From Defluviitalea phaphyphila (lineage in GTDB: Bacteria > Bacillota > Clostridia > Lachnospirales > Defluviitaleaceae), in NCBI RefSeq assembly GCF_001466305.1, contig NZ_JWID01000001.1, positions 1-64,000 on the forward strand: DNA of 64,000 nt, written 5' to 3'. The notes beneath the pieces are model-generated. The model searched no databases. It saw only the letters and a list, made by a program, of their open reading frames with translations, and was not told where the DNA came from. A program made the position numbers and the translations under genes. Below, in pieces: positions 1 to 9,599 of the stretch; the stretch's first letter is position 1; every line of letters begins with the position of its first letter.

Positions 1-80
1 TCTAAATTGCAATATTAAATGCAACACTTATGTTTAGTAGAAATCATGCTTGATTTTAGGTGTTAAAGTATAAAATTAGC

Positions 81-212
81 CTTAAGCCCTTCTTGATTAT
101 TTTCTTGAGCGACTGCAGAAGGTAGTCAAGGGTTGCCGTTAGGCAAGACGAAGTCTTTACCCTTGACTACCCTCAAAGAAGCTCTATAATCTACAAGAAA
201 GAAGGGCTTAAG
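81..212. repeat. Nested hairpin at the 3' end of the IS30 element
   Basis: Three inverted repeats sit inside one another. The outer 14-bp arm (81-94 with 199-212) reads CTTAAGCCCTTCTT, the middle 12-bp arm (121-132 with 160-171) reads GGTAGTCAAGGG, and an apical hairpin TTGCC-GTT-GGCAA lies at about 133-146. All arms match perfectly. The structure lies between the transposase stop and the left terminal repeat, so it is transcribed only as the transposase 3' untranslated region or from outside. It could end transcription, shield the mRNA end or form a cruciform; the sequence does not say which. Confidence 0.75.
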
Positions 213-236
213 CTGTTTTTGACGTGTTTTCATATG

Positions 237-1298
<1,062 letters not shown>

Positions 1299-1502
1299 TT
1301 AGATTTTGGCACCTAAATCATACATGATTTCTCACTATGGTTGTCAATTATTTTTTTTATATTTTTTTATCTGTTGCATTTAATTTTACAACGAACCATT
1401 AATAAATTTTTTATTAGTTTTTCTTAGAATTATTTAAGTTATGTATTCATAAATTTTTATTAAATAATTTTTGAAATAAATTTTATGAAAAAGGGAGATA
1501 CT

Positions 1503-2021
1503 ATGAAAAAAGTGTATGACCGTCAAAAAGCTGTTGAATATGCTATTAAATATGGATTGTTCCCAAATACTGAATATGTTTATTACCAAGGAAATGATTG
1601 TACTAATTTTATTTCTCAATGTTTAAGAGCAGGTGGAGCAAAAAATCATTATCATCCTACTCATCCTTGGTGGTATGAAAATGGAAAATCTTCTATATGT
1701 TGGGCTGTCGCTAACTCCTTATATTGGTATATACGTGTAATGAGTACAGAAAATAAATTCGGAATAAAAGCGAAAACAATTTCTATAAAAGGGGATTATT
1801 TATATAATCCCTCTATTAGTCATTTATTAGAAATAGGTGATATTATTCAATATAGAAATAATAATAACAAAATACAACATTCTGCAATTATTTCAGGTTT
1901 TGAAATTCGAAAAGGAATAAAAGAACCTTTAATATGCCAACACACCTTTGAGGCAATAAATATTACTTGGCGAAAAAATTTTAAAGAAACTATTTTCCAC
2001 CATATTATAGGAATTAATTAA
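1503..2021 (+). CDS. Putative amidase-domain protein (Amidase_6-like), standalone
   Basis: 172 residues. The pattern YDRQKAVEYAIKYGLFPN then NDCTNFISQCLRAGG (31-45) matches the amidase-like papain/NlpC-fold domain usually found at the C-terminus of secreted clostridial and bacillar proteins. C33 would be the nucleophile, and H126 in IQHSAII the likely catalytic His. The protein has no signal peptide or other domain, so it appears cytoplasmic or a remnant of a larger ancestor. I chose ATG 1503 over ATG 1485 because GGGAG at 1493-1497 lies correctly in front of it. The substrate is unknown; a role on peptidoglycan or a peptide amide is inferred only from the fold. Confidence 0.72.
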   Translation: MKKVYDRQKAVEYAIKYGLFPNTEYVYYQGNDCTNFISQCLRAGGAKNHYHPTHPWWYENGKSSICWAVANSLYWYIRVMSTENKFGIKAKTISIKGDYLYNPSISHLLEIGDIIQYRNNNNKIQHSAIISGFEIRKGIKEPLICQHTFEAINITWRKNFKETIFHHIIGIN

Positions 2022-2058
2022 AAATTTTGTCTGTATACAAAATATTAAGGAGTGAAAC

Positions 2059-3006
2059 ATGAATATTTATCATCTTACTCAAAATAAAATTCTTAAAGAC
2101 ATTGCAGATAACCTATCTTGGTATAACAAAGAAAATAGTTATTTTATTATATGTTTAACAAAAGAAATAAAACTTCTTCAGCCAATATTTAATTTTGATA
2201 TATGTACTGACGGAAGATATTTAAATATTGATGAAAATATTCGTTTTGACAGCTTTGAAAATTATGATTTTATAAGTTTAAATTCTTTTCACTTTTTAGA
2301 TAATAAGATATTTTTTGAAGAAATAAATTTATATATAGGAGTTAACTATATCATTCTCGTAGGTGAACCTAAAAGTTCTATAGTGTATGAAATTGAAAAA
2401 TATATTGCACAAAAACTCAATATGATAAATACCCCCTCTCATGAATTAAACAGAATTTACTTTTGGATTTTTGATAGACTTCTTAGCCATTTTTTTTCTT
2501 CTTTAGAACTTTTAGAAGATAGACTTCAAACACTAGAATCTAATATAATAAAAAATTTAGAACAAAAGCAATTTGTAGAAATTAATAGTATAAGAGAACA
2601 AATAAATCAATTAAAAAAATACCTTCGTCCCCTTTTATATATAGGTGACCAAATTCTTGTAAATGAAAATGGATTTATTAAGCCAAATCATACTAAATAT
2701 TTTAAAAATATTGACATCAGAATGAATAAATTATATGACTATCTATTGAGTTTAAAAGAAATGGGAGATCAATTATTATATTTATATGAATCAGTTCTTA
2801 CATCTCAAACTAATGATATAGTAACTCGTTTAACTATTCTTACCATTTTCTTTGGTCCTTTAAATATTATTACAGGAATTTATGGTATGAACTTTAAATA
2901 TATGCCGGGTATTGAATGGAAATATGGATACCCCACAGTTATTATTTTTATGTTAATTCTTACGATATTAATTTACTTTATATTTAAAAGGAAAAAATGG
3001 CTATAA
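2059..3006 (+). CDS. corA: CorA-family divalent cation transporter
   Basis: 315 residues with CorA architecture: an N-terminal cytoplasmic alpha/beta domain (about 1-140), a long helical stalk (about 150-255) and two C-terminal membrane helices. The signature GMN is at 276-278 (IYGMNF) at the end of the first membrane helix. The acidic periplasmic loop that follows is the variant MPGIEWKYGYP rather than the common MPEL, and the chain ends in a basic tail (KRKKWL). CorA pentamers carry Mg2+ and sometimes Co2+ or Ni2+. AAGGAG precedes ATG 2059. The gene lies 37 bp after the amidase-like gene and is closed by the bidirectional terminator at 3005-3043. Confidence 0.92.
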   Translation: MNIYHLTQNKILKDIADNLSWYNKENSYFIICLTKEIKLLQPIFNFDICTDGRYLNIDENIRFDSFENYDFISLNSFHFLDNKIFFEEINLYIGVNYIILVGEPKSSIVYEIEKYIAQKLNMINTPSHELNRIYFWIFDRLLSHFFSSLELLEDRLQTLESNIIKNLEQKQFVEINSIREQINQLKKYLRPLLYIGDQILVNENGFIKPNHTKYFKNIDIRMNKLYDYLLSLKEMGDQLLYLYESVLTSQTNDIVTRLTILTIFFGPLNIITGIYGMNFKYMPGIEWKYGYPTVIIFMLILTILIYFIFKRKKWL

Positions 3007-3043
3007 AAAAGGCGGTTTTCATTTATTGAAAACCGCTTTATTT
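3005..3043. terminator. Bidirectional terminator between corA and glnS
   Basis: A 10-bp perfect stem (3012-3021 GCGGTTTTCA with 3027-3036) is flanked by an A-run on the left and a T-rich run on the right. It can therefore stop transcription from both converging genes. It overlaps the last codons of the minus-strand gene. Confidence 0.9.
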
Positions 3044-4699
3044 CCAAGAACTTCGTAAGGATACTATTCTATTAAATACTAAATTATCTTTTGTAGAATC
3101 TTTAATATCTACTGTAAAATAACCCTGTCTTAAAAATTGAAACTTATCTCCAGGTTTTGCATTTAATACAGAAGGTTCAATTATACAATCTTTTAATACC
3201 TTAAGGGAATTTTTATTAAATGTTAACTCTTCCTTTCCTTCTTCTTTTATAAATAAATAATCATATAATCTAACTTCTGCTTTAACACCATGATCTTTTG
3301 ATACCCAGTGAATAGTTCCTTTTACTTTTCTACCTGTAAATCCACTTCCACTTTTTGTAGCAGGGTCATAAGTACAACGAAGCTCTATAATTTCTCCAGT
3401 TTTTTCATCTTTTATTACTTCTTCACATTTAATAAAATATGCATTTTTTAGTCTTACTTCTTTACCAGGAGATAAACGGAAAAATTTCTTTGGAGGATTT
3501 TCCATAAAATCTCCTCTTTCTATATATATAACTCTAGAAAAAGGAACTTTTCTTTTTCCCATTTCAGGATTTTCTGGATTGTTTTCTACATCAAGCATTT
3601 CTACTTGACCTTCTGGATAATTTGTAATAACTACTTTAAGAGGTTCTAATACTGCCATTATTCTTGGTTGCTTTAATTTTAAGTCTTCTCTTATACAATG
3701 TTCTAAAAGTGCTATATCAACTACTCCTTTACTTTTAGCTACTCCTGTTCTAAGACAAAAATCCTTGATAGCTTCTGGTGTATATCCTCTTCTTCTTAAT
3801 CCTGAAATTGTAGGCATACGTGGGTCATCCCAACCATCCACATATCCTTCTTCTACTAATTGCCTGAGTTTTCTCTTACTAGTTACCATGTTACTTACTT
3901 CAAGTCTTGCAAATTCTATTTGTTTTGGAGGATTCTTAATATTAAGAGCTTGTAAAAACCAATTATACAATGGCCTATGGTCTTCAAACTCTAATGTACA
4001 AATAGAATGAGTAATTCCTTCTATAGCATCAGAAATAGGATGTGCATAATCATACATAGGATATATACACCATTTATCTCCTGTTGTATGATGACTAGTA
4101 TGAGAAATTCGATAAATAACAGGATCTCTCATATTTATATTTGGAGAAGACATATCTATTTTTGCACGAAGTACTCTAGATCCATCTGGAAACTCTCCAT
4201 TTTTCATTCTAATAAATAAATCTAAATTTTCTTCTACAGAACGATTTCTATAAGGACTTTCCTTTCCAGGTTCTGTTAAAGTTCCTCTATATTCCCTAAT
4301 TTCATCAGCACTTAAATCATCAACATAAGCTTTTCCTTCTTTTATAAGTTGTATTGCATACTCATATAATTTATCAAAATATGAAGAAGCATAATATAAT
4401 CTATCTTCCCAATCAAAACCTAACCATTTTACATCTTCTTTAATAGACTCTATATATTCTGTATCCTCTTTTGTAGGATTAGTATCATCAAAACGTAGAT
4501 TACAAACTCCTTTATATTTTTGTGCTGTACTAAAATTAAGCCAAATAGACTTTGCATGTCCTATATGTAAATATCCATTAGGCTCAGGAGGGAATCGTGT
4601 ATGTACTTTATCATATACTCCTTCCTCTAAATCTTTTTCAATAATATCATGGATAAAATTTGAAAACTCTTCTGATGTTACTTTATCATTTACTTCCAT
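3038..4699 (-). CDS. glnS: Glutaminyl-tRNA synthetase
   Basis: 553 residues, the usual bacterial GlnRS length. It charges tRNA-Gln with glutamine in the cytoplasm. The class I Rossmann core carries [15 protein letters not shown] (HIGH at 45-48) and the KMSKS equivalent VTSKRKL at 272-278. [19 protein letters not shown] is typical of GlnRS/GluRS, and the C-terminal beta-barrel anticodon domain (about 335-550) belongs to GlnRS rather than bacterial GluRS. AAGGAGG lies 10 nt before ATG 4699. A promoter is proposed at 4737-4765. Many Firmicutes make Gln-tRNA only through GatCAB, so a direct GlnRS is notable but common in Clostridia. Confidence 0.97.
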   Translation of the reverse strand: MEVNDKVTSEEFSNFIHDIIEKDLEEGVYDKVHTRFPPEPNGYLHIGHAKSIWLNFSTAQKYKGVCNLRFDDTNPTKEDTEYIESIKEDVKWLGFDWEDRLYYASSYFDKLYEYAIQLIKEGKAYVDDLSADEIREYRGTLTEPGKESPYRNRSVEENLDLFIRMKNGEFPDGSRVLRAKIDMSSPNINMRDPVIYRISHTSHHTTGDKWCIYPMYDYAHPISDAIEGITHSICTLEFEDHRPLYNWFLQALNIKNPPKQIEFARLEVSNMVTSKRKLRQLVEEGYVDGWDDPRMPTISGLRRRGYTPEAIKDFCLRTGVAKSKGVVDIALLEHCIREDLKLKQPRIMAVLEPLKVVITNYPEGQVEMLDVENNPENPEMGKRKVPFSRVIYIERGDFMENPPKKFFRLSPGKEVRLKNAYFIKCEEVIKDEKTGEIIELRCTYDPATKSGSGFTGRKVKGTIHWVSKDHGVKAEVRLYDYLFIKEEGKEELTFNKNSLKVLKDCIIEPSVLNAKPGDKFQFLRQGYFTVDIKDSTKDNLVFNRIVSLRSSWK

Positions 4700-4736
4700 G
4701 AATAAATATCCTCCTTATATAAAATATCTGTATTAA

Positions 4737-4765
4737 ATCCTAACACAAATTTTATATAGTTTCAA
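4737..4765 (-). promoter_or_regulatory. Candidate sigma-A promoter of glnS
   Basis: On the minus strand, TTGAAA (4765-4760), a 17-nt spacer and TAGGAT (4742-4737) lie just upstream of the glnS start. No T-box motif is seen in the short leader. Confidence 0.55.
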
Positions 4766-4865
4766 TGTAGTTTTTCGTTACTTTGATAAATAAATTAATA
4801 AAATTTTTTATAAGTATATAAATATTATAATCTAAATTCTAACTTAATATTATACATTTATAATA

Positions 4866-4900
4866 AAAAAGTCCTTTTTAATAATTTAAAAAGAACTTTT
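4866..4900 (-). terminator. Terminator after the Fe-S protein gene
   Basis: On the minus strand a 13-bp stem with one G-U pair (arms 4886-4899 and 4868-4881) has a short AT loop and is followed by a run of T. It lies directly downstream of the stop codon at 4907. Confidence 0.8.
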
Positions 4901-4906
4901 TATACT

Positions 4907-5623
4907 TTACAATATTTCTCCTCTTGTTGTTATTATTATTTCTCTATAATTTATAATTTTTTCTGCCTCTAACATAGCTTTTTTTACTGCGGATACAATC
5001 CCACCACAACAAGGAACTTCCATCCTTACAACAGTAATACTTTTGGGATTATGTTTTATTAACATTTCTGTAATCTTTTGTGTGTAATATTTATTATCAT
5101 CTAGTTTAGGACAACCTATCATTGTAATATGATCTTTAATAAAATCTTGATGAAAATTAGCATAAGCAAAAGGAGTACAATCTGCTGCAATTAACCAATT
5201 AGAATTATTAAGATATTCTGCACTAGGATTAATTAATTTCAATTGAACCGGCCATTGCATTAGCTCAGATTGAATTTCTATTTTAGTTTCAACCTTATTT
5301 TTAAATTGTTTTTTTTCTCTTTCAATAGTCTTTGCCATCATTCCTGGACAAGTAAAAGAAATATTAGCATGATTATTTTTCCCTTTTTCCGTCATTTTCT
5401 TTTTTACTAATTCTTCATTATATGGTTTGCTTTCTCTTTCAATAATTTTTATAGCATTAGTAGGACACTTAGGAAGGCAATCTCCTAATCCATCACAATA
5501 CTCATCTGAAATTAACTTAGCTTTTCCGTCAACTAATTCAATAGCTCCTTCATGGCATGCTTCTACACATAATCCACATCCATTACATTTTTCTTCTTCT
5601 ATTTGAATAATTTTTCTTAACAT
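4907..5623 (-). CDS. 4Fe-4S ferredoxin-type protein with C-terminal domain
   Basis: 238 residues. Cluster-binding motifs at the N-terminus are CNGCGLCVEACHEGA (about 14-28) and CDGLGDCLPKCP (about 43-54). The first is a full four-Cys site, although Pro after the last Cys is replaced by His. The second lacks the middle Cys of the CxxCxxC run, leaving three. The C-terminal half has further conserved Cys (FTCPGMM, AADCTPFAY, GCPKLDD, PCCGG). This arrangement recurs in a family of anaerobe Fe-S proteins of unproven function; an electron-transfer or cluster-sensing role is inferred. The gene is monocistronic, with AGGGGG before ATG 5623. Confidence 0.8.
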   Translation of the reverse strand: MLRKIIQIEEEKCNGCGLCVEACHEGAIELVDGKAKLISDEYCDGLGDCLPKCPTNAIKIIERESKPYNEELVKKKMTEKGKNNHANISFTCPGMMAKTIEREKKQFKNKVETKIEIQSELMQWPVQLKLINPSAEYLNNSNWLIAADCTPFAYANFHQDFIKDHITMIGCPKLDDNKYYTQKITEMLIKHNPKSITVVRMEVPCCGGIVSAVKKAMLEAEKIINYREIIITTRGEIL

Positions 5624-5716
5624 TTTATTTCCCCCTATAAAAAATAAATTATAATTTATTATAAAAAATTCTCATATAAAAATCTGTGATATATATTACA
5701 ATTTAAAATCAAATTA

Positions 5717-5744
5717 TTGACTATTTATTATCATGAGTTATAAT
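5717..5744 (+). promoter_or_regulatory. Candidate promoter of azlCD
   Basis: TTGACT (5717-5722), a 16-nt spacer and TATAAT (5739-5744). Transcription would begin near 5751. This excludes the in-frame ATG at 5733 as a start and supports ATG 5784. Confidence 0.7.
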
Positions 5745-5783
5745 AAATTCAACGTCAATTATACTGAAGAAATGAGGAGAAAC

Positions 5784-6530
5784 ATGCAAATATTTTCATT
5801 AAATATTTTTTCAACCATAAAGAATAATTATTTTAATGATTTTTTTCGTGGTTTTAAGTCAGGAATACCTATTGCTTTAGGATATTTTCCTGTTTCCTTT
5901 ACTTTTGGATTAATGGCAGTTAATGGAGGACTACCAGTATTGCTCACTGTTTTTATTTCTTTATCTAATTTTACATCTGCTGGACAGTTTGCAGGAACTT
6001 CCTTAATTATTGCCAATGCTCCTTTATTTGAAATTGCATTAACTACTTTTATAATAAACATTCGATATATGTTAATGTCTTTATCTTTATCCCAAAAAAT
6101 TACTTCCGAAATGTCTTTATTTAAAAGACATATTATAGCTTTTGGGATTACTGATGAAATTTTCGCTATTGCTTCTTTAGAAAAAAATAATATTTCTTTT
6201 TCATACATGTTAGGACTTATTATAACACCATTTTTAGGATGGGCTCTAGGTACGGCTACTGGCGGAATAGCTTGTTCTATACTCCCAGCTAAATTACAAA
6301 GTGCTATGGGAATAGCCCTATATGCTATGTTCATAGCCTTAATTATTCCTCCTGCTAAAAAATCTAAAGCTTCATTAGTTGTAATAACATCTGGAGTTTT
6401 AATTAGTTCAATTATAAAATGGTGTCCTTTTTTACATCAAATATCAACTGGTTTTAGAATAATTATTGCTACTATCATAGCTTCAAGTATTGGAGCATTA
6501 TTTTTTCCAAAAGGAGAAGAAGAACTATGA
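5784..6530 (+). CDS. azlC: AzlC-family branched-chain amino acid exporter, large subunit
   Basis: 248 residues. The stretch FFRGFKSGIPIALGYFPVSFTFGLMAVNGGLP followed by SNFTSAGQFAG is the AzlC (LIV-E family) signature, with several hydrophobic helices across the whole chain. With AzlD it forms an inner-membrane exporter for branched-chain amino acids or their analogues. ATG 5784 is chosen because AGGAG lies at 5775-5779 and the promoter overlaps the longer candidate start at 5733. Its stop overlaps the azlD start by 4 bp (ATGA), so the two are translationally coupled. Confidence 0.9.
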   Translation: MQIFSLNIFSTIKNNYFNDFFRGFKSGIPIALGYFPVSFTFGLMAVNGGLPVLLTVFISLSNFTSAGQFAGTSLIIANAPLFEIALTTFIINIRYMLMSLSLSQKITSEMSLFKRHIIAFGITDEIFAIASLEKNNISFSYMLGLIITPFLGWALGTATGGIACSILPAKLQSAMGIALYAMFIALIIPPAKKSKASLVVITSGVLISSIIKWCPFLHQISTGFRIIIATIIASSIGALFFPKGEEEL

Positions 6531-6829
6531 TATATTCTTTTACTGCTGTTATAATTATGGCTATTGTGACTTATATACCAAGAGTTTTACCTCTTGCCAT
6601 ATTCAAAAAAAAGCTTAAATCAAAATTTATTTCTTCGTTTTTATTTTATGTTCCTTTTGCTGTCCTAGGCGCTATGACTTTTCCTGATATTTTATACTCT
6701 ACTAATAATATATTTTCTGCAACTGGTGGTATGATTATTGCTCTTATTTTAGCTTATTTTCAAAAAAATCTTTTAACAGTAGCTATAAGTGGTATTATTG
6801 CAGTATATTTTATAGAATTATTTATATAG
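6527..6829 (+). CDS. azlD: AzlD-family small subunit of the amino acid exporter
   Basis: 100 residues, nearly all hydrophobic, with three to four membrane helices. The opening ..IIMAIVTYIPRVLPLAIF and the later VPFAVLGAMTFPDI are AzlD features. The family is about 100-110 residues, so this is complete. It overlaps azlC by 4 bp and ends before the strong bidirectional terminator at 6848-6886. It is the obligate partner of AzlC in export of branched-chain amino acids in characterised systems. Confidence 0.88.
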   Translation: MIYSFTAVIIMAIVTYIPRVLPLAIFKKKLKSKFISSFLFYVPFAVLGAMTFPDILYSTNNIFSATGGMIIALILAYFQKNLLTVAISGIIAVYFIELFI

Positions 6830-6847
6830 CATAAATTTAATATAACT

Positions 6848-6886
6848 AAAAATAGAACTAGGAAGTATTCTCCTAGTTCTATTTTT
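6848..6886. terminator. Bidirectional terminator between azlD and the repeat protein gene
   Basis: A perfect 16-bp stem (6848-6863 with 6871-6886; core TAGAACTAGGA) with a 7-nt loop and A/T tracts on both sides. It contains the stop codon of the minus-strand gene (6879-6881). Confidence 0.92.
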
Positions 6887-7190
6887 CTCTAACAATTTTA
6901 AACTTTGGCTCATTATTCTTTAATTCTTCTATTTCTGAGTTTAATTTATTATAAATTAAATCAATTTTAGTATCTAATCCTCTAATTTCTTCTCTCATTT
7001 CTAATCTAAAATCATGTAATTCAGTCTCTAACTTATCTAATCTACTATCCACTTTATCTAATCTACTATCCACTTTATCTAATCTACTATCTACTTTATC
7101 TAATCTGCTATCCACTTTATCTAATCTACTATCCACACTATCTAATCTATCTAATATTATCTTAAACATTGCTTTAATATCATTATCCAT
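6879..7190 (-). CDS. Small coiled-coil protein with tandem heptad repeats
   Basis: 103 residues. After MDNDIKAMFKIILDRLDS the chain has four exact copies of SRLDKVD, bordered by degenerate copies (DRLDSVD, SRLDKLE), then a further charged helix ending in IVREK. The heptads predict one uninterrupted coiled coil, probably oligomeric; no membrane segment or signal peptide is seen. ATG 7190 is chosen over a codon 21 bp upstream because GAGGAG lies 7 nt before it. Similar small proteins with this DSRLDK repeat occur in Clostridia without known function. The DNA repeat itself is listed separately. Confidence 0.8.
   Translation of the reverse strand: MDNDIKAMFKIILDRLDSVDSRLDKVDSRLDKVDSRLDKVDSRLDKVDSRLDKLETELHDFRLEMREEIRGLDTKIDLIYNKLNSEIEELKNNEPKFKIVREK
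7036..7142. repeat. 21-bp tandem repeat inside the coiled-coil gene
   Basis: About five units of 21 bp containing CTATCCACTTTATCTAATCT follow one another with very few substitutions, plus a degenerate edge unit. Each encodes one heptad SRLDKVD. The unit is a multiple of three, so gain or loss keeps the frame. Confidence 0.9.
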
Positions 7191-7271
7191 TTCTAATCTC
7201 CTCTCATACAAACATTATATCTTTACAAACCATTTTTTTCAACCCTCCTAAATATTATTTAAATATTCTAT

Positions 7272-9368
7272 TTATTTTAATTCAAACTTAGATACGCTCT
7301 TTTTAAGAGTTTGAATTGATTCTCTTAAATTATTCGCTAGACTTGCTAATTGCTCAGAAAAACTTGTTTGTTCTTCACTAGTTGCAGTTACTTCTTCTAC
7401 AGAAGCTGCACTTTCTTCTATAATAGCTGCAATATTTCCAATTGCTTCTGTTGTTTTATTTTTTTGCCCTTCTATTTCTGTTATTGATGAATTAATATCT
7501 TCTATTTCCTGTATTACTTTACTTATAGATTCTGCCATTTCTTTAAAACTATTTTCTGTTTCATTTACAATTATACTTTGTTCTTCAAATATCTTATCTG
7601 AAGTTTTTACCATGGATACTGTATTTTTTACATCTAACTGTATTCTAGAAATAATATCACTAATCATCTTAGTTGAATCTTTTGAATCCATAGCTAATTT
7701 TCTAATTTCTTCTGCAACTACTGCAAATCCCTTTCCTGCTTCTCCTGCTCTTGCCGCTTCTATAGCTGCGTTTAAAGCTAAAAGATTAGTTTGTTCACTA
7801 ATATTTTCTATAGCTTGCACTACTTTAATAATTTCATTAGCTTCTCTATCTAAATTTTTTATTTCTTCATTGATTGCTTGTGTTGATTCTACTGCATTTT
7901 GTGTTTTTATATTTAATTTTGATATAGTATTTTCTGCATAATCTCTAGATTCTTTAGTCCTACTTATCATTTCTATAACATTTTCTATCCTTTTAACTAC
8001 ATTATTAATATTTTTATCTAAAGCCTCCATTAAATGGTATCCTTCTTCGGCTTGTTTTGCTTGTTCACTAGCACCTTGAGCTATCTCATTAATTGCTGTA
8101 GAAACTTGAGTTGATGATGCCGCTGATTGTTCTGATTCAATCTTAATAATTTCTGCTCCTTCTTCTACTTGTTTTAACACATGATTTACTTCATTGATTA
8201 AATTATGTATATTTTCTATCATTTTATTAAAACTTTGTGATAATCTTCCTATTTCATTCTTACCCTTAATTTTAGAAGATACAGTTAAATCTCCATTTTC
8301 TGCTTTTGACATTAAATTCATTATATTTTTTATAGGACCGGATATACTAAAAGCAATTAAACTTCCAATCGCTACTGATAAAATTATACATATTATTACT
8401 ATAGCTAAAATACTTTGTTTTACAAAATTCATTTCACTCATAAGAGAAGAAACAGATTCATCTGTTATTATCTTCCATCCATTTGTAGTAGTAGCATAGC
8501 TAACTATATTTCCTTTTTCAATAAAACTATCACTTAATCCTCCACTAAAAACTGTATCTAAATATTCATAATTCATTTCTTTACCTAAATCATCTTTGTT
8601 TAAATCTCCAATATTTACTTTATTTTCGTTTAATATATATATATCAGAACTTTCTGTTGTCTGAATATTTTTAAATGGAGAAGTTATATATTCGCTATCA
8701 ACAGATATAACTAATATTCCTACTTCTTGAATAGTTTGAATTGATTTTATAGTTCTTAATAAATATATATTTTGATATGAATCGTTTAATCCTGTCATCC
8801 ATACCATATCTTTATTATTTTCTTCTAAATATTTCTTGAATAGTTCATACATTTCATTATTATTGCCATTATCATGCTTTTCATTTAAAACAGAATCCGT
8901 ACCAATTCCTATCTTTGTTCCATCTTTCCTATATAAATATATACCTTTTATATTAACATCAGAATTTCTTATGGCAAACAAAGCATTTTCAGCTGTATTT
9001 TTAGCCTGTAATTTTGCATAATAAGACTCTTCTTTATCCATTTCTTCTAATGTACTAATAAAATCTACATTTCCCTGTATCATCATAGACATTCGCTCTA
9101 TCTCTTCTATTTTAGAATTAATATTTAACATTAATTGTACTATCATCTGTTTTGAATAAAAACTAACTTTATCTTTTACAGTTTTCTCTGCATTATAATA
9201 CGAAAATATCCCCACTAAACTTAAAGGTATAATACTTAAAAGTATAAAAGATATAATTAATTTTTTTCCTATCCCCATATTATATCTTGAATTAAATAAA
9301 TTCTTAAAAGATCTATTTTTCCCTCCCCTTTTTTTTAACTTAAAATTAACACTAGATAATTTTTTCAT
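7272..9368 (-). CDS. Methyl-accepting chemotaxis protein with extracellular Cache-like sensor
   Basis: 698 residues. TM1 is at about 37-57 and TM2 at about 317-341. Between them lies a ~260-residue extracytoplasmic domain of double-Cache type ([41 protein letters not shown]). HAMP spans about 342-395. The signalling hairpin contains the canonical tip [20 protein letters not shown] followed by [15 protein letters not shown], and the chain ends at ..VSKFELK without a CheR-binding pentapeptide. It binds a small ligand outside and controls CheA in the membrane array. The start ATG 9368 follows GAGGGGG. No che or flagellar genes are in the window, so the ligand is not suggested by context. Confidence 0.93.
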   Translation of the reverse strand: MKKLSSVNFKLKKRGGKNRSFKNLFNSRYNMGIGKKLIISFILLSIIPLSLVGIFSYYNAEKTVKDKVSFYSKQMIVQLMLNINSKIEEIERMSMMIQGNVDFISTLEEMDKEESYYAKLQAKNTAENALFAIRNSDVNIKGIYLYRKDGTKIGIGTDSVLNEKHDNGNNNEMYELFKKYLEENNKDMVWMTGLNDSYQNIYLLRTIKSIQTIQEVGILVISVDSEYITSPFKNIQTTESSDIYILNENKVNIGDLNKDDLGKEMNYEYLDTVFSGGLSDSFIEKGNIVSYATTTNGWKIITDESVSSLMSEMNFVKQSILAIVIICIILSVAIGSLIAFSISGPIKNIMNLMSKAENGDLTVSSKIKGKNEIGRLSQSFNKMIENIHNLINEVNHVLKQVEEGAEIIKIESEQSAASSTQVSTAINEIAQGASEQAKQAEEGYHLMEALDKNINNVVKRIENVIEMISRTKESRDYAENTISKLNIKTQNAVESTQAINEEIKNLDREANEIIKVVQAIENISEQTNLLALNAAIEAARAGEAGKGFAVVAEEIRKLAMDSKDSTKMISDIISRIQLDVKNTVSMVKTSDKIFEEQSIIVNETENSFKEMAESISKVIQEIEDINSSITEIEGQKNKTTEAIGNIAAIIEESAASVEEVTATSEEQTSFSEQLASLANNLRESIQTLKKSVSKFELK

Positions 9369-9599
9369 TTGTTTTCCCCCTCTAGTTTTAATATTCTGTA
9401 CCTTTAAATATTAAAAACATTCACTTACTAATATCGACTATAATTCTAATAATAATAAGACTTTTAATTAAAATTTATGTTTATTACTAATTATTTATAT
9501 TAATTTTTCATGAAAAAAATCAATTATTACACCAATTTAGTTTAATAATTAAAATATCTATTTTATTATAATGTATATATTATTTTTGTAAATATAATT

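Noticed and set aside
2022-2045. Terminator between the amidase-like gene and corA
   Set aside because: ATTTTGT/ACAAAAT can pair, but the stem has only 7 AT-rich pairs and no following T-run.
4700-4860. T-box upstream of glnS
   Set aside because: No GGTGGCACCGCG-like motif or terminator is present between the promoter and the gene.
5828-6334. 168-codon minus-strand frame opposite azlC
   Set aside because: It is antisense to a clear transporter gene that has a promoter and ribosome-binding site; no support for expression.
7612-7941. Plus-strand open frame opposite the chemoreceptor signalling domain
   Set aside because: It has no ribosome-binding site and is the mirror of a strongly conserved MCP domain; its hydrophobic composition comes from reading Ala/Glu/Ile helix codons backward.
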